Shown: positions 46,123 through 54,969, counted from the first letter of the stretch. The stretch: 64,000 nt of DNA from Oscillospiraceae bacterium (GCA_015067305.1 SVMT01000008.1:28684-92683); one strand, 5' to 3'. Notes: generated by a model not told the origin, from the letters alone. Program-made: numbers and translations.

Positions 46123-46151
46123 AGTATATCATAAGTATTCCGTTTTTTCAA
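46123..46151 (-). promoter_or_regulatory. Cassette promoter 2
   Basis: On the minus strand TTGAAA (46146-46151), 17 bp, TATACT (46123-46128). Nearly identical to promoter 3 over about 100 bases (46085-46187 with 46515-46617). Confidence 0.82.
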
Positions 46152-46187
46152 TCTACAGCTCTCTTAATTTGCAAAATTGTTATTAAA

Positions 46188-46213
46188 GGAGCAGAGGTCT
46201 AAACCTCTGCTCC
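46188..46213. terminator. Cassette terminator, copy C
   Basis: Third copy of the GGAGCAGAGGT/ACCTCTGCTCC hairpin; the flanking CTTAACTGTTCGACAAGTTG is shared with copy B. Confidence 0.88.
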
Positions 46214-46244
46214 TTAACTGTTCGACAAGTTGGAATTTGTTTCA

Positions 46245-46499
46245 TCAGAGGATTTTTGCTTTGCTCGGTTTGTCGGAACAATAAAGGACTGTCAGTTTGC
46301 TCCCAACGGCAGGAACTGCTTTACCAGCACCAATCCATTTTCTTTTCGTGTAGGTGTTTCCGTCCACAACATACTGCACTTTAATGATATGCGGAAAAGT
46401 TGCGCCGTCCAAGGCACCCATTCGTATGGGTTTTGTATTCACCTTTAACCACCATTGCTTTGCAACAGACAGTACGGTTCCAATCGCTTCTTTATCCAT
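46245..46499 (-). CDS. Small DUF3592-like beta protein (cassette 3)
   Basis: 84 residues: IGTVLSVAKQWWLKVNTKP, VQYVVDGNTYTKRKWIGAGKAVPAVGSKLTVLYCSDKPSKA. This looks like the beta-barrel of DUF3592-type proteins without the usual membrane helices. Related clostridial small proteins are often named as sugar ABC permeases, which this clearly is not. It is flanked by the cassette promoter and terminator. Function unknown. Confidence 0.65.
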   Translation of the reverse strand: MDKEAIGTVLSVAKQWWLKVNTKPIRMGALDGATFPHIIKVQYVVDGNTYTKRKWIGAGKAVPAVGSKLTVLYCSDKPSKAKIL

Positions 46500-46552
46500 A
46501 TATTTTCACTCCTTCGTCAAATTCAGTTTTATCGAACTGTTTACACATATAC

Positions 46553-46581
46553 AGTATATCATAAGTATGCCGTTTTTTCAA
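46553..46581 (-). promoter_or_regulatory. Cassette promoter 3
   Basis: On the minus strand TTGAAA (46576-46581), 17 bp, TATACT (46553-46558). Beyond it the shared sequence ends near 46617, where DNA diverges toward the next gene's promoter. Confidence 0.82.
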
Positions 46582-46712
46582 TCTACCGCTCTCTTAATTT
46601 ACAAAATTGTTATGAAAAAGCAAGGATTTTCCCTCGGCGCTATTTCTATACGGTCAGTGAAGAACCTTTTCGATTTTCCTTATAATTTTCCGATTTATTT
46701 AATTAAAACTTC

Positions 46713-46741
46713 TTGACATATGGGCGTTTATCTGATATAAT
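46713..46741 (+). promoter_or_regulatory. Promoter of the TIM-barrel glycosidase-like gene
   Basis: TTGACA (46713-46718), 17 bp, TATAAT (46736-46741): a full consensus match. The leader (46742-46833) contains repeated GATCA/TGATC motifs at 46752-46785 that could form a stem. Confidence 0.8.
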
Positions 46742-46833
46742 TCATTTGAAGATGATCACCGTGAAGATCACGCTGATCGGGATCAAAATACCGCGAGCCG
46801 CAGCCCGAAAATAGCGGCAGAATGGAGATCGTT

Positions 46834-48387
46834 ATGAAAAAGCCTATCTACATGAATATTGATATTAACAGCTGTACCACTCCTTATCTCAATAAGGTTT
46901 CCCAAGAGGAAAATATTTCCGAAGAAACGCTTTATTCCTATATGGACCAGTACGCAAATTCGGGAATTACCGATATTCTGATCAATGTCTTTTGCCAGTA
47001 TTCCGCCACCGATTCCAAAATTTGGACAACCTATGCGGATAAGTATTTGCAGAAAACAGAAAACGGGGTAGAGGTGGATTACACGGATAGATACAAAGGC
47101 ATCTATGAATTCAACAAAGTCCACGGCATTGACCCCCATGTGGTTTGGTTCAAAAGATGCCGCGAGATCGGTATAAATCCATGGCTTTCCGTAAGAATGA
47201 ACGACTGCCATTGTCCCGACGATGAGGCTTGTTTTTTGCGTAGTGATTTCTTTTATGAAGCTTGTGAAAAGGGCTGGATGGTCGGAGATAAATACGGCTA
47301 TTTCCGCTATTGTTTCGATTATGCGGTAAAGGAAGTCCGCCAAAAGATGCTCGATTACATCGAAGAGCAGATAAACCGCTATGACGTTTACGGTATTGAG
47401 CTTGATTTCCAGCGTGAGATAGTTTGCTTTGATTACCTTGACAACAAAAATTGTGCCGAGATAATGAACGATTTCATGCGCGAAGCCGTTAAAATTATTA
47501 AAAATGCCGAGAATATTCACGGTCACGAAATTAAGATCGCTGTGAGACTCCAGCGTGATATTGAGCAGAATCTTATATACGGTTTTGACGCAAAAACATG
47601 GGATAAAGAAAAGCTTGTTGATATTATCGTTGTAACCCCAAGATGGGAAACATGTGATACGGATATGCCCATTTCCCAATGGGTAGAAACTTTGAAAAAC
47701 ACCGAGATCGTTGCAGGCATTGAGACTTTGATTTCTCAACCCCATTCGATCTCCCACGCATCACCTGAACACGTGCGCGGAATGATGAACAAGTATCTGC
47801 AGCAGGGCTCCGAGGGTACATACCTCTTCAATTATTTCACGCTTCCATGCGAAATGATGAACAAGTATCTGCAGCAGGGCTCCGAGGGTACAAACCTCTA
47901 TTACACGATTCCATGGCGTGATTACAGCCGTTGTTATGAGATTTTCAGGACTTGTACCGATCTTGAAACTGTTCAGAGTTTACCTCAGCGTCACGCCTTG
48001 GGTTTTCAGGATATTGCCCCCGAAGGCTGTAGCCGCTGGAAGATCCTTCCCGCAGAATTTGATACCGCCTTTGAATTTGAAATAACCACGGGAAAATTGC
48101 CTGTCGGTAAAAAAATGTCAGTAGTTTTCGGCTTTGAGATCGGTTCGCCTGCCGATTCCATCATCGAGGTCAACGGCAAGATTTGCGATAATTTTGAAGA
48201 GATCGATCCCTTTGATCTGTCTGACACTCCCACAAAACAACTTTGCGAAGGAAAGTGGAACGATATTGAAACTCATTATTTTTGCAGCAATATCGGGATC
48301 TGTGACGGCTCCGACACATATAAGATAAAAATAACCTCAAATGGCTCAAAGCTGAAACTTGTCGCCGCCGAGGTCGATGTGTATTAG
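46834..48387 (+). CDS. TIM-barrel glycosidase-like protein (GH10-like/DUF4015 type)
   Basis: 517 residues from the ATG at 46834, placed by GGAG 6 bases upstream. The first ~370 residues suggest a (beta/alpha) barrel (YSYMDQYANSGITDILINVF, DPHVVWFKRCREIGINPWLSVRMND, DVYGIELDFQRE with an acidic end-of-strand pattern), then a ~150-residue beta-sandwich (FEFEITTGKLPVGKKMSVVFGFEIGS). No signal peptide. An in-frame 72-bp tandem duplication repeats MMNKYLQQGSEGT...C/W. The substrate is unknown. Confidence 0.65.
   Translation: MKKPIYMNIDINSCTTPYLNKVSQEENISEETLYSYMDQYANSGITDILINVFCQYSATDSKIWTTYADKYLQKTENGVEVDYTDRYKGIYEFNKVHGIDPHVVWFKRCREIGINPWLSVRMNDCHCPDDEACFLRSDFFYEACEKGWMVGDKYGYFRYCFDYAVKEVRQKMLDYIEEQINRYDVYGIELDFQREIVCFDYLDNKNCAEIMNDFMREAVKIIKNAENIHGHEIKIAVRLQRDIEQNLIYGFDAKTWDKEKLVDIIVVTPRWETCDTDMPISQWVETLKNTEIVAGIETLISQPHSISHASPEHVRGMMNKYLQQGSEGTYLFNYFTLPCEMMNKYLQQGSEGTNLYYTIPWRDYSRCYEIFRTCTDLETVQSLPQRHALGFQDIAPEGCSRWKILPAEFDTAFEFEITTGKLPVGKKMSVVFGFEIGSPADSIIEVNGKICDNFEEIDPFDLSDTPTKQLCEGKWNDIETHYFCSNIGICDGSDTYKIKITSNGSKLKLVAAEVDVY
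47782..47925 (+). repeat. In-frame 72-bp tandem duplication
   Basis: Two adjacent copies (47782-47853 and 47854-47925) both start ATGATGAACAAGTATCTGCA and are identical for about the first 40 bases; the rest differs at several positions. It repeats 24 residues in the barrel domain of the encoded protein, so it is either a recent duplication or an error-prone region. Confidence 0.85.
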
Positions 48388-48697
48388 AAATAAGTATTAG
48401 TTATTGCGGGGGAACATTTTTGTAAAATTGTTCCCCCGCGCCCCTTCAAAAAACTTTTGTGTAAAGCATATAAAATAAATATTGATTTGCGGGAAACCCC
48501 CTTTTGGGAACAATGGGGTTTCCCGCGCCCTTCCCCGAAAACTCCTTTGAGTGAGATTAAATTGGGTTAGCCAAGAATTTCCTATTTCAGTTATACACCT
48601 GAAGCATTGAAAATGCTTCGCCAAAAGTTTTTTTGGAAAGGGGTACGGGGGAAACCGATTTTTACAAAAAATGGTTTCCCCCGTAAATATTCAGTAT
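48388..48697. repeat. Convergent intergenic region built of hairpin repeats
   Basis: Copy in plus orientation: GCGGGGGAAC...GTTCCCCCGC (48406-48439) with CTTCAAAAAACTTTT. A middle hairpin GCGGGAAACCCC/GGGGTTTCCCGC (48489-48526). A copy in minus orientation (48612-48683) with ACTTTTGGCGAAGC tail. As at 1057-1464, each outer copy follows the gene it faces. No coding potential. Confidence 0.8.
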
Positions 48698-49486
48698 TTA
48701 TTTAACTATCAGATCTTTCACGCTGCCCGTGACGATATCGGGATGAATGTTGTACTTTTCGATGTCGTCCACGGTACTCTCGCCCGAAAGAACCATTACT
48801 GTCAGGATCCCCGCATTAAGTCCGCAGGCAATGTCCGTGTAGATCCTGTCACCAACAAGGACCGCATCTTCCGGCTTTTTGTGCTTGTACGACACAGCCG
48901 AAAGTGCCATTTCCTTGCGGGGCTTGCCTATGTAAAAAGGCTCTTTGCCCGTGGCTTTGTTCAGCATATAGCACATGGTCGCGCAGTCGGGCAGATATCG
49001 CTTATTTTTTGCAGGACATACCACGTCGGGATTCGTCGCATAGAAGGGGATACCGTCGTCAAGCAGTCCGCTTGCGATCTCCAACTTTCTGTAAGTCAGT
49101 TCCGTGTCATAGCCAACAAGAACGTAGTCGATATCTCCTTTACCGTCCTCGGAGATCTCTATTCCCATGGAAATCAGCTCTTTTTTCAGAGATTCCGTAC
49201 CCACAAGATAAATTCTCGGCGATTTTTTCAGTCCCAGGAGATAATTTCCCGTAGCCTGACCCGATGTGAAAATATTGCTCTCATCTGCGGGAATATTCAG
49301 CGCTTTCAGCTTTTTCAGATAATCCGCAGAGCTTTTTGACGAGTTATTTGTCATGAAAATGTAGTCGATATCATTGTCACGCAGACTTTTCAGAAAGTCC
49401 GCCGCCCCGTCTATCAGTTCATTTTCAAAATATATAGTTCCGTCCATATCAAGCAGATACAGACTTTTGTTTTTCAGTCGTTCCAT
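48698..49486 (-). CDS. HAD-superfamily (NagD-like) phosphatase
   Basis: 262 residues. HAD motif I YLLDMDGTIYFE near residue 9, the cap insertion with FMTNNSSKSSADYL (motif II), lysine-containing motif III (KPRKEMALS) and motif IV DAVLVGDRIYTDIACG. HAD-IIA enzymes dephosphorylate sugar phosphates, nucleotides or p-nitrophenyl phosphate. It is 9 bp behind the deacetylase-like gene on the same strand, so they are likely co-transcribed and may act on the same glycan. Confidence 0.9.
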   Translation of the reverse strand: MERLKNKSLYLLDMDGTIYFENELIDGAADFLKSLRDNDIDYIFMTNNSSKSSADYLKKLKALNIPADESNIFTSGQATGNYLLGLKKSPRIYLVGTESLKKELISMGIEISEDGKGDIDYVLVGYDTELTYRKLEIASGLLDDGIPFYATNPDVVCPAKNKRYLPDCATMCYMLNKATGKEPFYIGKPRKEMALSAVSYKHKKPEDAVLVGDRIYTDIACGLNAGILTVMVLSGESTVDDIEKYNIHPDIVTGSVKDLIVK

Positions 49487-49495
49487 TTTTGTTCC

Positions 49496-51097
49496 TTATT
49501 TGATTTTCAGTTCAATAATTCCGTTTTCTGATTCTGCAGCTGTGCCGCCGTTCACCCAAGAACCCTGTTCAAGCTTGACCGCAAAGGGGAAACCTCTGTG
49601 GCTGAGAATAAGGTCTTTTCCGTTGAGGCTTTCGAGCTTCGGAAGTCTGTCTGCTTTATCGGAAAGCTGTTTCGGACCGTCAACAGCTTCATTTGCCTGG
49701 GGATCAAATCTGCATTCAAAACCGAAATCCTTTGTCTCGTCGGAGCAGAGTATTGTGATCTTATCTTCTGCGAGAGTGATCTCAATATCGCCGCAAGAAG
49801 TCTCTGTGAAAGTCGCAACAGCGTTTCCACCAAGTTCCTCATAAAGAACATCTTTGAATTTAAGCTCTTTCTTCTCGCCGTTTACGACCTCATATGGGTA
49901 TGCGCCTGCAAGGACACCGTTACCGCTGAATCTGTTTCCGTCGATGAACGGGAGAGTGTCAAACTGGAGATAATCTGTTTTACATGTCTCGTCTCTGTAT
50001 CTTTCTGAGTATTTTTCATCAAAAATGTGAATGTCTCTGATCTTGAAAGTATCACCGTCTGCAAAGAGATTTGCTCTGTAGTTTTTGCAGTTGTACCATA
50101 CAGATCTCTTGTTGGAGTTCTGCCAGTCATCAAGGGCAACTATCGTATTTGCGGGAGTTGTTTTATATGTGTTCTGATACCATTCGCCTGTTTCGCTGAG
50201 CTTTTCAGTCACGAGGAGACCCTTATCCTGCATTGCCTTGATCTTTCTGATCTGATCCAGATATCCGTCTTTCATATCAGCCCAGCCGAAGCTGTTTTCC
50301 TGACCTGCCTGAACGTAGGAGAATTCAAGATTATTGTTGTTGTAGTTGGTCTTCAGGAACCAGTCCACCCATTCGGGATTTCCGCCGCCACCGCCGTTGC
50401 CCGTGTAAACGGGTTCGAGCGTAATAACTGCCTGACCGTTGTCGCCGGGAGTTCCGCAGTCATACTGATAAACGGGGTCAGAACCCAACATTCTGAAAAC
50501 GGGAACTTTTATCTGGTATGCTTCATTCTGAGCAGGGCAGTAGGAGTTCATTCTGCTGGGGTAGTAGCCCTGACCGTAGTAGCCGCCCCACATGGTGTAA
50601 CCGTCCGTACCCCATTGTTCCTTGCAGTTGCAGAAAGCTTTCATTTCGTATTTATCGTGAGCGTAAGCCGCAGTAATTGCATCAAAAGCCCATGAACCCA
50701 TAGATGTAGGATAGTAACCGAAAGTCTCTTTGAATTTTGCGAAAAGCTCGTCAATCATAGCCTTTCTCTGTTCCGCCGTGTAACCAACGGAAAAACCGCA
50801 ATGAGCGTGCCAGTCCCAGGGGAATCTTCCGTTCCATTTCAGACCGATCTTTTCAACAAGGGGCTGAACTGTTTCAAGCCAAACGCCTATTTCGTACTGA
50901 GACCTGTCAAGACCCTTGAGCAGATCAACGTATTCGGGATTCAGGAGCGCATCATACTGAATCAAGAATGTGCATTTGATTCCAAGTTCATTGTGTATCT
51001 TTATCTGTTCCACAACTGGCTCAACAAGAGAGTAGTCAACACGTGGATCCATGCCTCTTATAAAGTTAATAAAATTCACAACATTGCGTTTTTCCAT
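49496..51097 (-). CDS. Polysaccharide-deacetylase-like (beta/alpha)-barrel protein
   Basis: 533 residues from the ATG at 51097. N-terminal region (NVVNFINFIRGMDPRVDYSLVEPVVEQIKIHNELGIKCTFLIQYDAL) resembles the NodB/DUF-type deacetylase barrel used in carbohydrate esterases, with WDWHAHCGFS as a likely metal-site region. The C-terminal ~200 residues form beta-rich segments. No signal peptide. The protein is glycan-related by resemblance only; it could be a GH57/GH38-like barrel or uncharacterised. It has a strong promoter (51146-51174). Confidence 0.6.
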   Translation of the reverse strand: MEKRNVVNFINFIRGMDPRVDYSLVEPVVEQIKIHNELGIKCTFLIQYDALLNPEYVDLLKGLDRSQYEIGVWLETVQPLVEKIGLKWNGRFPWDWHAHCGFSVGYTAEQRKAMIDELFAKFKETFGYYPTSMGSWAFDAITAAYAHDKYEMKAFCNCKEQWGTDGYTMWGGYYGQGYYPSRMNSYCPAQNEAYQIKVPVFRMLGSDPVYQYDCGTPGDNGQAVITLEPVYTGNGGGGGNPEWVDWFLKTNYNNNNLEFSYVQAGQENSFGWADMKDGYLDQIRKIKAMQDKGLLVTEKLSETGEWYQNTYKTTPANTIVALDDWQNSNKRSVWYNCKNYRANLFADGDTFKIRDIHIFDEKYSERYRDETCKTDYLQFDTLPFIDGNRFSGNGVLAGAYPYEVVNGEKKELKFKDVLYEELGGNAVATFTETSCGDIEITLAEDKITILCSDETKDFGFECRFDPQANEAVDGPKQLSDKADRLPKLESLNGKDLILSHRGFPFAVKLEQGSWVNGGTAAESENGIIELKIK

Positions 51098-51145
51098 AAT
51101 TATAACCTGCCTTCGGACTTTGTCCGCTAATTTCTTTTCCACATT

Positions 51146-51174
51146 AGTATACCACAGAATTCTCTGAAAGTCAA
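51146..51174 (-). promoter_or_regulatory. Promoter of the deacetylase-like/HAD operon
   Basis: On the minus strand TTGACT (51169-51174), 17 bp, TATACT (51146-51151), about 50 bp upstream of the ATG. Confidence 0.8.
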
Positions 51175-51306
51175 TACTTTGAGAGAAAAAAATAAGATAA
51201 TCCAATTTGAAGTTTGAAAATTGGATTATCTGTGTTTGTTTTATTTGCAATGCAATGTATAGATATGATTCGGTGAGTTATACTATAATCAAAAGGAGGT
51301 AATCAC

Positions 51307-52143
51307 ATGAAAATACTGAAAAATTTACTGATAACTTTTTTGCTTTTGGCGGCAGTCACGTCCTGCGGAAAAAACGGTGAAGAGGGAAAGATCGACCCGA
51401 ATTCTGGTGACAATGCGGGGAATAATAATTCTGCGGCTCAGGAATCGCCTCCCGAAGAGGTTTTTCTTTCGGGAAAGGTCATTTCCGTTTCTCATAATTC
51501 CGACGGCATTGCGGATTTCACTCTTCTAACCGACGACGCTTCCGTTTGTCGTGTAACTCCCGGCGCAATATCCCGAAATGCTGTCTCAGTAGGGCAGAAA
51601 GTCCTCGTGACCGTTGACGGCTCCGTTATGGAGTCCGACCCCATGCAGGCTGTTGCCGAAAATGTTGATGTCACCGAGGAATTCAACGAAATGCCTCTTG
51701 ATGTCGAGGTCTACACCGTCTACAGCATCACAGCATCCAGGATTTCGGAAGCACTCACAAGCTCAGGCTACAGATTCTACCGTTTTGAAAATTACGGTGA
51801 ATGTCTTGATTTTCTTGAGGAGAACGAACTCTCTGCCGAGTTTGAAAAAACCGTTGGTGATACGGATATTTCAGCCCTTACGGACGCATTTTTTGAGAAA
51901 AATGACCTTTGCGTTTTTGTTGTAAACAGCGCAGGAGTCAACGGAAATCAAGTGGATTCTGTTTACGGAAACGGTGATGAACTCTATCTTTCCCTTGTTC
52001 AGACTTCGGAAAATGCGGTGCTTGTCAATACGAAATTTGACGTATTTTTGCTACCACTCAGTAAAGATCTCGAAACAGGTGAGGGGTTCGTTCTAACAGA
52101 AAAATACCTTGAGCCAAATCTCGGAGACGAAGAGAAAGGATAA
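51307..52143 (+). CDS. Hypothetical secreted lipoprotein
   Basis: 278 residues. Signal peptide (ILKNLLITFLLLAAVTSC) with a lipobox-type AVTSC, a Gly/Asn/acidic linker (residues ~25-50), then a beta-rich domain (FLSGKVISVSHNSDGIADFTLLTDDASVCRVTP, an OB-like segment) and a second domain reaching LEPNLG. It probably sits on the outer face of the cell membrane. A strong AAAGGAGGTAATC ribosome site. Followed 5 bp later by a small ORF. Confidence 0.75.
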   Translation: MKILKNLLITFLLLAAVTSCGKNGEEGKIDPNSGDNAGNNNSAAQESPPEEVFLSGKVISVSHNSDGIADFTLLTDDASVCRVTPGAISRNAVSVGQKVLVTVDGSVMESDPMQAVAENVDVTEEFNEMPLDVEVYTVYSITASRISEALTSSGYRFYRFENYGECLDFLEENELSAEFEKTVGDTDISALTDAFFEKNDLCVFVVNSAGVNGNQVDSVYGNGDELYLSLVQTSENAVLVNTKFDVFLLPLSKDLETGEGFVLTEKYLEPNLGDEEKG

Positions 52144-52148
52144 CGATC

Positions 52149-52361
52149 ATGATACCTTACAAAAACGGACCAAAGAAAAAACTCCCGAACAGAAAAGGCA
52201 CGGGAACTGTGTTTTCCACTTCGGACAAAAATAAAAATAAGGTCAATTTCACAGAATTCGGTGAGGAATTTTTTTACAGCCACGAAGACCCCAACGGTAT
52301 GTACACGGGTATTCCCACTGATAAAAAAGAAGTTCCCACACAGGATGTCGACGACCTTTGA
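52149..52361 (+). CDS. Small hydrophilic protein
   Basis: 70 residues, rich in Lys, Asp, Asn and Gly, no membrane span, no recognised family. AAAGGA lies close upstream and it directly follows the lipoprotein gene, so it looks translated as the second gene of that operon. A terminator follows the stop by 9 bp. Confidence 0.6.
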   Translation: MIPYKNGPKKKLPNRKGTGTVFSTSDKNKNKVNFTEFGEEFFYSHEDPNGMYTGIPTDKKEVPTQDVDDL

Positions 52362-52369
52362 GCAAAAAA

Positions 52370-52394
52370 GAGGAGAGATCTTAGATCTCTCCTC
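52370..52394. terminator. Bidirectional terminator
   Basis: GAGGAGAGATC (52370-52380) pairs with GATCTCTCCTC (52384-52394), with A-run before and T-rich run after. It lies between two convergent genes. Confidence 0.9.
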
Positions 52395-52406
52395 ATATTT
52401 TTATTA

Positions 52407-53447
52407 TTAACTTTCCGTTTCTATTTGCTGCGCTGAAGCTGTTTCTCCGCTGTCAATCTCAGGCATCGGCTTGTCCAGATATGTAAAGAAAATTCTGAAC
52501 AGGAAAATAAAGATCATTATCCATAGCCCAAAAGCCTTAATGAACCCCACAAATGCCTGTTTTCCGTCGAGTCTGTCGTATTCTTCGTCAGAATCCACAG
52601 GTTCAGGTCTCACGATCTTCCAGCCGTTTTTTACTGCAAGAACTGCAAAAGCCGCTATGCCTACAACCAGAAGCGCAATGGAAACCGTTAAAAGGTTTGA
52701 TTCATAAAGTTCAGGTTCTGTCTGCTTCAAAAGCTGAGTTACATAGAATACCGCATTTGCCGCAAAACTCATGGAAATTGAAAGCCAAAGGGAATGTGTT
52801 TTCAGGTATCCCCAGCCTGTTACAACTGCGGCGGCGAAAACGTAGGGAAACTTAAACAGCGATACAGGTTGGATAGCCGCTACAAGTGCGGGGACAAGTA
52901 GCGCCGCAACAGGATGCGCATGGGAAAGTTTTTCAGCCGCAACACCTCTGAACGCAAGATCCAACAAAAAAGCTGTAACAGCAGAAGTGTATACAATGTA
53001 AAAAATATTGGCAACTGAACTCTGACCGAAATCTATCGCCGTTTCGTGGATAATGTAGCCGTCAGCTATGAGCAGATCGCAGAATTTTTCTCCAAGAAAA
53101 ACGAAGAAAGGCACGGTCGCCGCAACCGAAAGTATTCCCAAAACGTAAAATATCACAGGAACCTTATTGTTTTCGGGCATTAAGCTCTTTCGGAAAGATC
53201 TTTGCATACGTATATTGTAAATGAAAAACGGACAGAGTGCTGCCGCTGATGAGCAAAGCGGTCTGAGCAAAGTTTCCATGACCCATCTGACATTTTCATC
53301 TTCGATTCCCTTGAAAGGAAGCATCAGAATACTGAAGATCGGCTCAAAAAAACAGATAAGACAAGCACAGATGAAAATACTGTTGTAAAGAAGATACAGG
53401 TGCTCTTTACGTTTTTCCTCTTCAAAAGTAACAAGTTTTTCGTACAT
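52407..53447 (-). CDS. CPBP-like intramembrane protein with degenerate catalytic motifs
   Basis: 346 residues, seven to eight predicted membrane spans. The arrangement resembles CPBP (CAAX protease and bacteriocin-processing) membrane proteins, but motif 1 reads LDLAFRGV where active proteases have EExxFR, motif 2 lacks its histidine (AAIQPVSLFKF), and the last motif has FAANAVF rather than HxxxN. Probably a pseudoenzyme with a scaffold or transport-related role. The C-terminus ends in a hydrophilic Ser/Glu-rich stretch. Transcribed towards the lipoprotein genes. Confidence 0.65.
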   Translation of the reverse strand: MYEKLVTFEEEKRKEHLYLLYNSIFICACLICFFEPIFSILMLPFKGIEDENVRWVMETLLRPLCSSAAALCPFFIYNIRMQRSFRKSLMPENNKVPVIFYVLGILSVAATVPFFVFLGEKFCDLLIADGYIIHETAIDFGQSSVANIFYIVYTSAVTAFLLDLAFRGVAAEKLSHAHPVAALLVPALVAAIQPVSLFKFPYVFAAAVVTGWGYLKTHSLWLSISMSFAANAVFYVTQLLKQTEPELYESNLLTVSIALLVVGIAAFAVLAVKNGWKIVRPEPVDSDEEYDRLDGKQAFVGFIKAFGLWIMIFIFLFRIFFTYLDKPMPEIDSGETASAQQIETES

Positions 53448-53538
53448 AAGTTACCCTTTCTACCGAATTTACGGCAAATATCCAATTCTATATAAAACAC
53501 AAATTCACCTGCCGCAAAGCAGATGATCTGTGAGTTAT

Positions 53539-54405
53539 TTATCTTTTTCCTCTGAAGAACAAAGCCAAAGTTCCGGGACCTGAATGAGAACCGATAACAG
53601 GACCGATGTTACCTATGAGACAGTCTTGAATACCGACCTTTTCTTTGATCTTAGCTGCAAGATATTCAGCGTCTTCAATGCAGTCACCGTGGCTGATGAA
53701 GAACTTTGTGGTCTTTTCTTTGTCAATACGTTCAGCCATTGTTTTTACCAATGAGTCAATGGAAGCTTTTCTGCCGCGGACTTTCGCTTCGGGAACAAGT
53801 TTACCTTCGTCGCTTACATGGAGCATGGGTTTGATACCGAGCATTGTTCCGAATACCATTGAAGTTTTTGAAACTCTGCCGCCTCTGTAAAGATAAACAA
53901 GATCTTCAACAGTGAAAAGGTGTGAGAATGAAAGTTTTTCTGCTTCAAGGATCTCCGCAATTTCGTCCATTGATTTTCCGGCTTCTTTCAATTCAAGGGC
54001 ATAGTCTACGATAAGACCTTCGCCAAGAGACGCACAAAGAGTATCTACAACGGTGATCTTCGCATCGGGATATTCTTCCTTGAGTTCTTCTGCCGCAATA
54101 TTCATGCTGTTGCATGTACCGCTGAGACCTGATGAGAAAGCGATGTGGAGAATATCATAGCCTTCTTTCAATATTTCTTCAAAGAACTTCTTTGCACCGT
54201 CGGGATTTACCTGAGTTGTTTTCGGTGTTTTTCCTGAACGCATAAGGTTATAGAATTCTTTTGAAGAGTGAGCAGGATTTTCTGGAACGCCGTAAGCCAC
54301 ATCATCAATGGAATAAGTCAGATCGACAACTCTGAGTCCGTGCTTTTCTATATATTCCTTCGGGAAATCCGTTGTATTGTCTGTTGTGATAATGTAATTT
54401 CTCAT
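53539..54405 (-). CDS. DegV-family fatty-acid-binding protein
   Basis: 288 residues. The DegV two-domain fold: ITTDNTTDFPKEYIEKHGLRVV at the N-terminus, TSQVNP-type segment (KTTQVNPDGAKKFFEEIL), SGLSGTCNSMNIAAEEL and, at the end, GPVIGSHSGPGTLALFF. DegV/FakB proteins hold fatty acids for FakA phosphorylation. There is no fakA nearby. GGAGACAAT ribosome site. The gene follows trmL with a 31-bp gap. Confidence 0.93.
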   Translation of the reverse strand: MRNYIITTDNTTDFPKEYIEKHGLRVVDLTYSIDDVAYGVPENPAHSSKEFYNLMRSGKTPKTTQVNPDGAKKFFEEILKEGYDILHIAFSSGLSGTCNSMNIAAEELKEEYPDAKITVVDTLCASLGEGLIVDYALELKEAGKSMDEIAEILEAEKLSFSHLFTVEDLVYLYRGGRVSKTSMVFGTMLGIKPMLHVSDEGKLVPEAKVRGRKASIDSLVKTMAERIDKEKTTKFFISHGDCIEDAEYLAAKIKEKVGIQDCLIGNIGPVIGSHSGPGTLALFFRGKR

Positions 54406-54435
54406 TGGTATTGTCTCCTTAAAAATGTATGTTTA

Positions 54436-54939
54436 TCAGTCGTGCTTGGGTATTTGCCCTTCACGTTTCAACTGTGCGTAATCATGCTGCCTCAAAGCTT
54501 CATAGAGAATTATTGCAACGCTGTTTGAAAGATTCAAACTTCTTACCGTACTTTTCATTGGAATTCTGACGCATTGCCCGTAGTTTTCTTCCAAAAGCCA
54601 TTCGGGAAGTCCCTTTGTCTCTTTTCCAAAAAGAATGAACGCATTATCAGGGTATGAAACTTCGGAATGGACCTTTGCGGATTTCGTGCTTGCAAAGAAC
54701 ATCGGTCTGCCCGATTCTTTTGCGTATTTCAGGAATTCTTCCAGATTTTCGTGGATATGCAGATCCAATTCGCTCCAATAATCCAGTCCTGCCCGTTTCA
54801 CATGGTGGTCGTCTATTGAAAAACCGAGAGGTTTTACCAAATGAAGCTCCACATCTGTGCAAGCGCAAGTACGTGAGATATTGCCTGTGTTCTGAGGTAT
54901 CTCAGGTTCAACGAGAACTATTCCCAATTTGTTTTCCAT
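54436..54939 (-). CDS. trmL: tRNA (cytidine(34)-2'-O)-methyltransferase
   Basis: 167 residues from the ATG at 54939. SPOUT-fold methylase: IVLVEPEIPQNTGNISRTCACTDVELHLVKPLGF at the N-terminus, LFGKETKGLPEWLL at the catalytic knot and IPMKSTVRSLNLSNSVAIILYEALRQ at the C-terminus. It methylates the ribose at the wobble position of tRNA-Leu. The start follows GAAGGACAA. Likely co-transcribed with degV. Confidence 0.94.
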   Translation of the reverse strand: MENKLGIVLVEPEIPQNTGNISRTCACTDVELHLVKPLGFSIDDHHVKRAGLDYWSELDLHIHENLEEFLKYAKESGRPMFFASTKSAKVHSEVSYPDNAFILFGKETKGLPEWLLEENYGQCVRIPMKSTVRSLNLSNSVAIILYEALRQHDYAQLKREGQIPKHD

Positions 54940-54969
54940 CTTGATTTGTCCTTCACTAAAAACATTCAC

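Noticed and set aside
44876..46213. Repeated 26-base hairpins considered as integron attC sites
   Set aside because: They are perfect palindromes with no bulged bases or attC core sites, and no integrase is visible; terminator is the simpler reading.
46239..46500. Sugar ABC transporter permease as identity for the 84-residue cassette protein
   Set aside because: No membrane segments are present; that name for similar proteins appears to be an annotation error.
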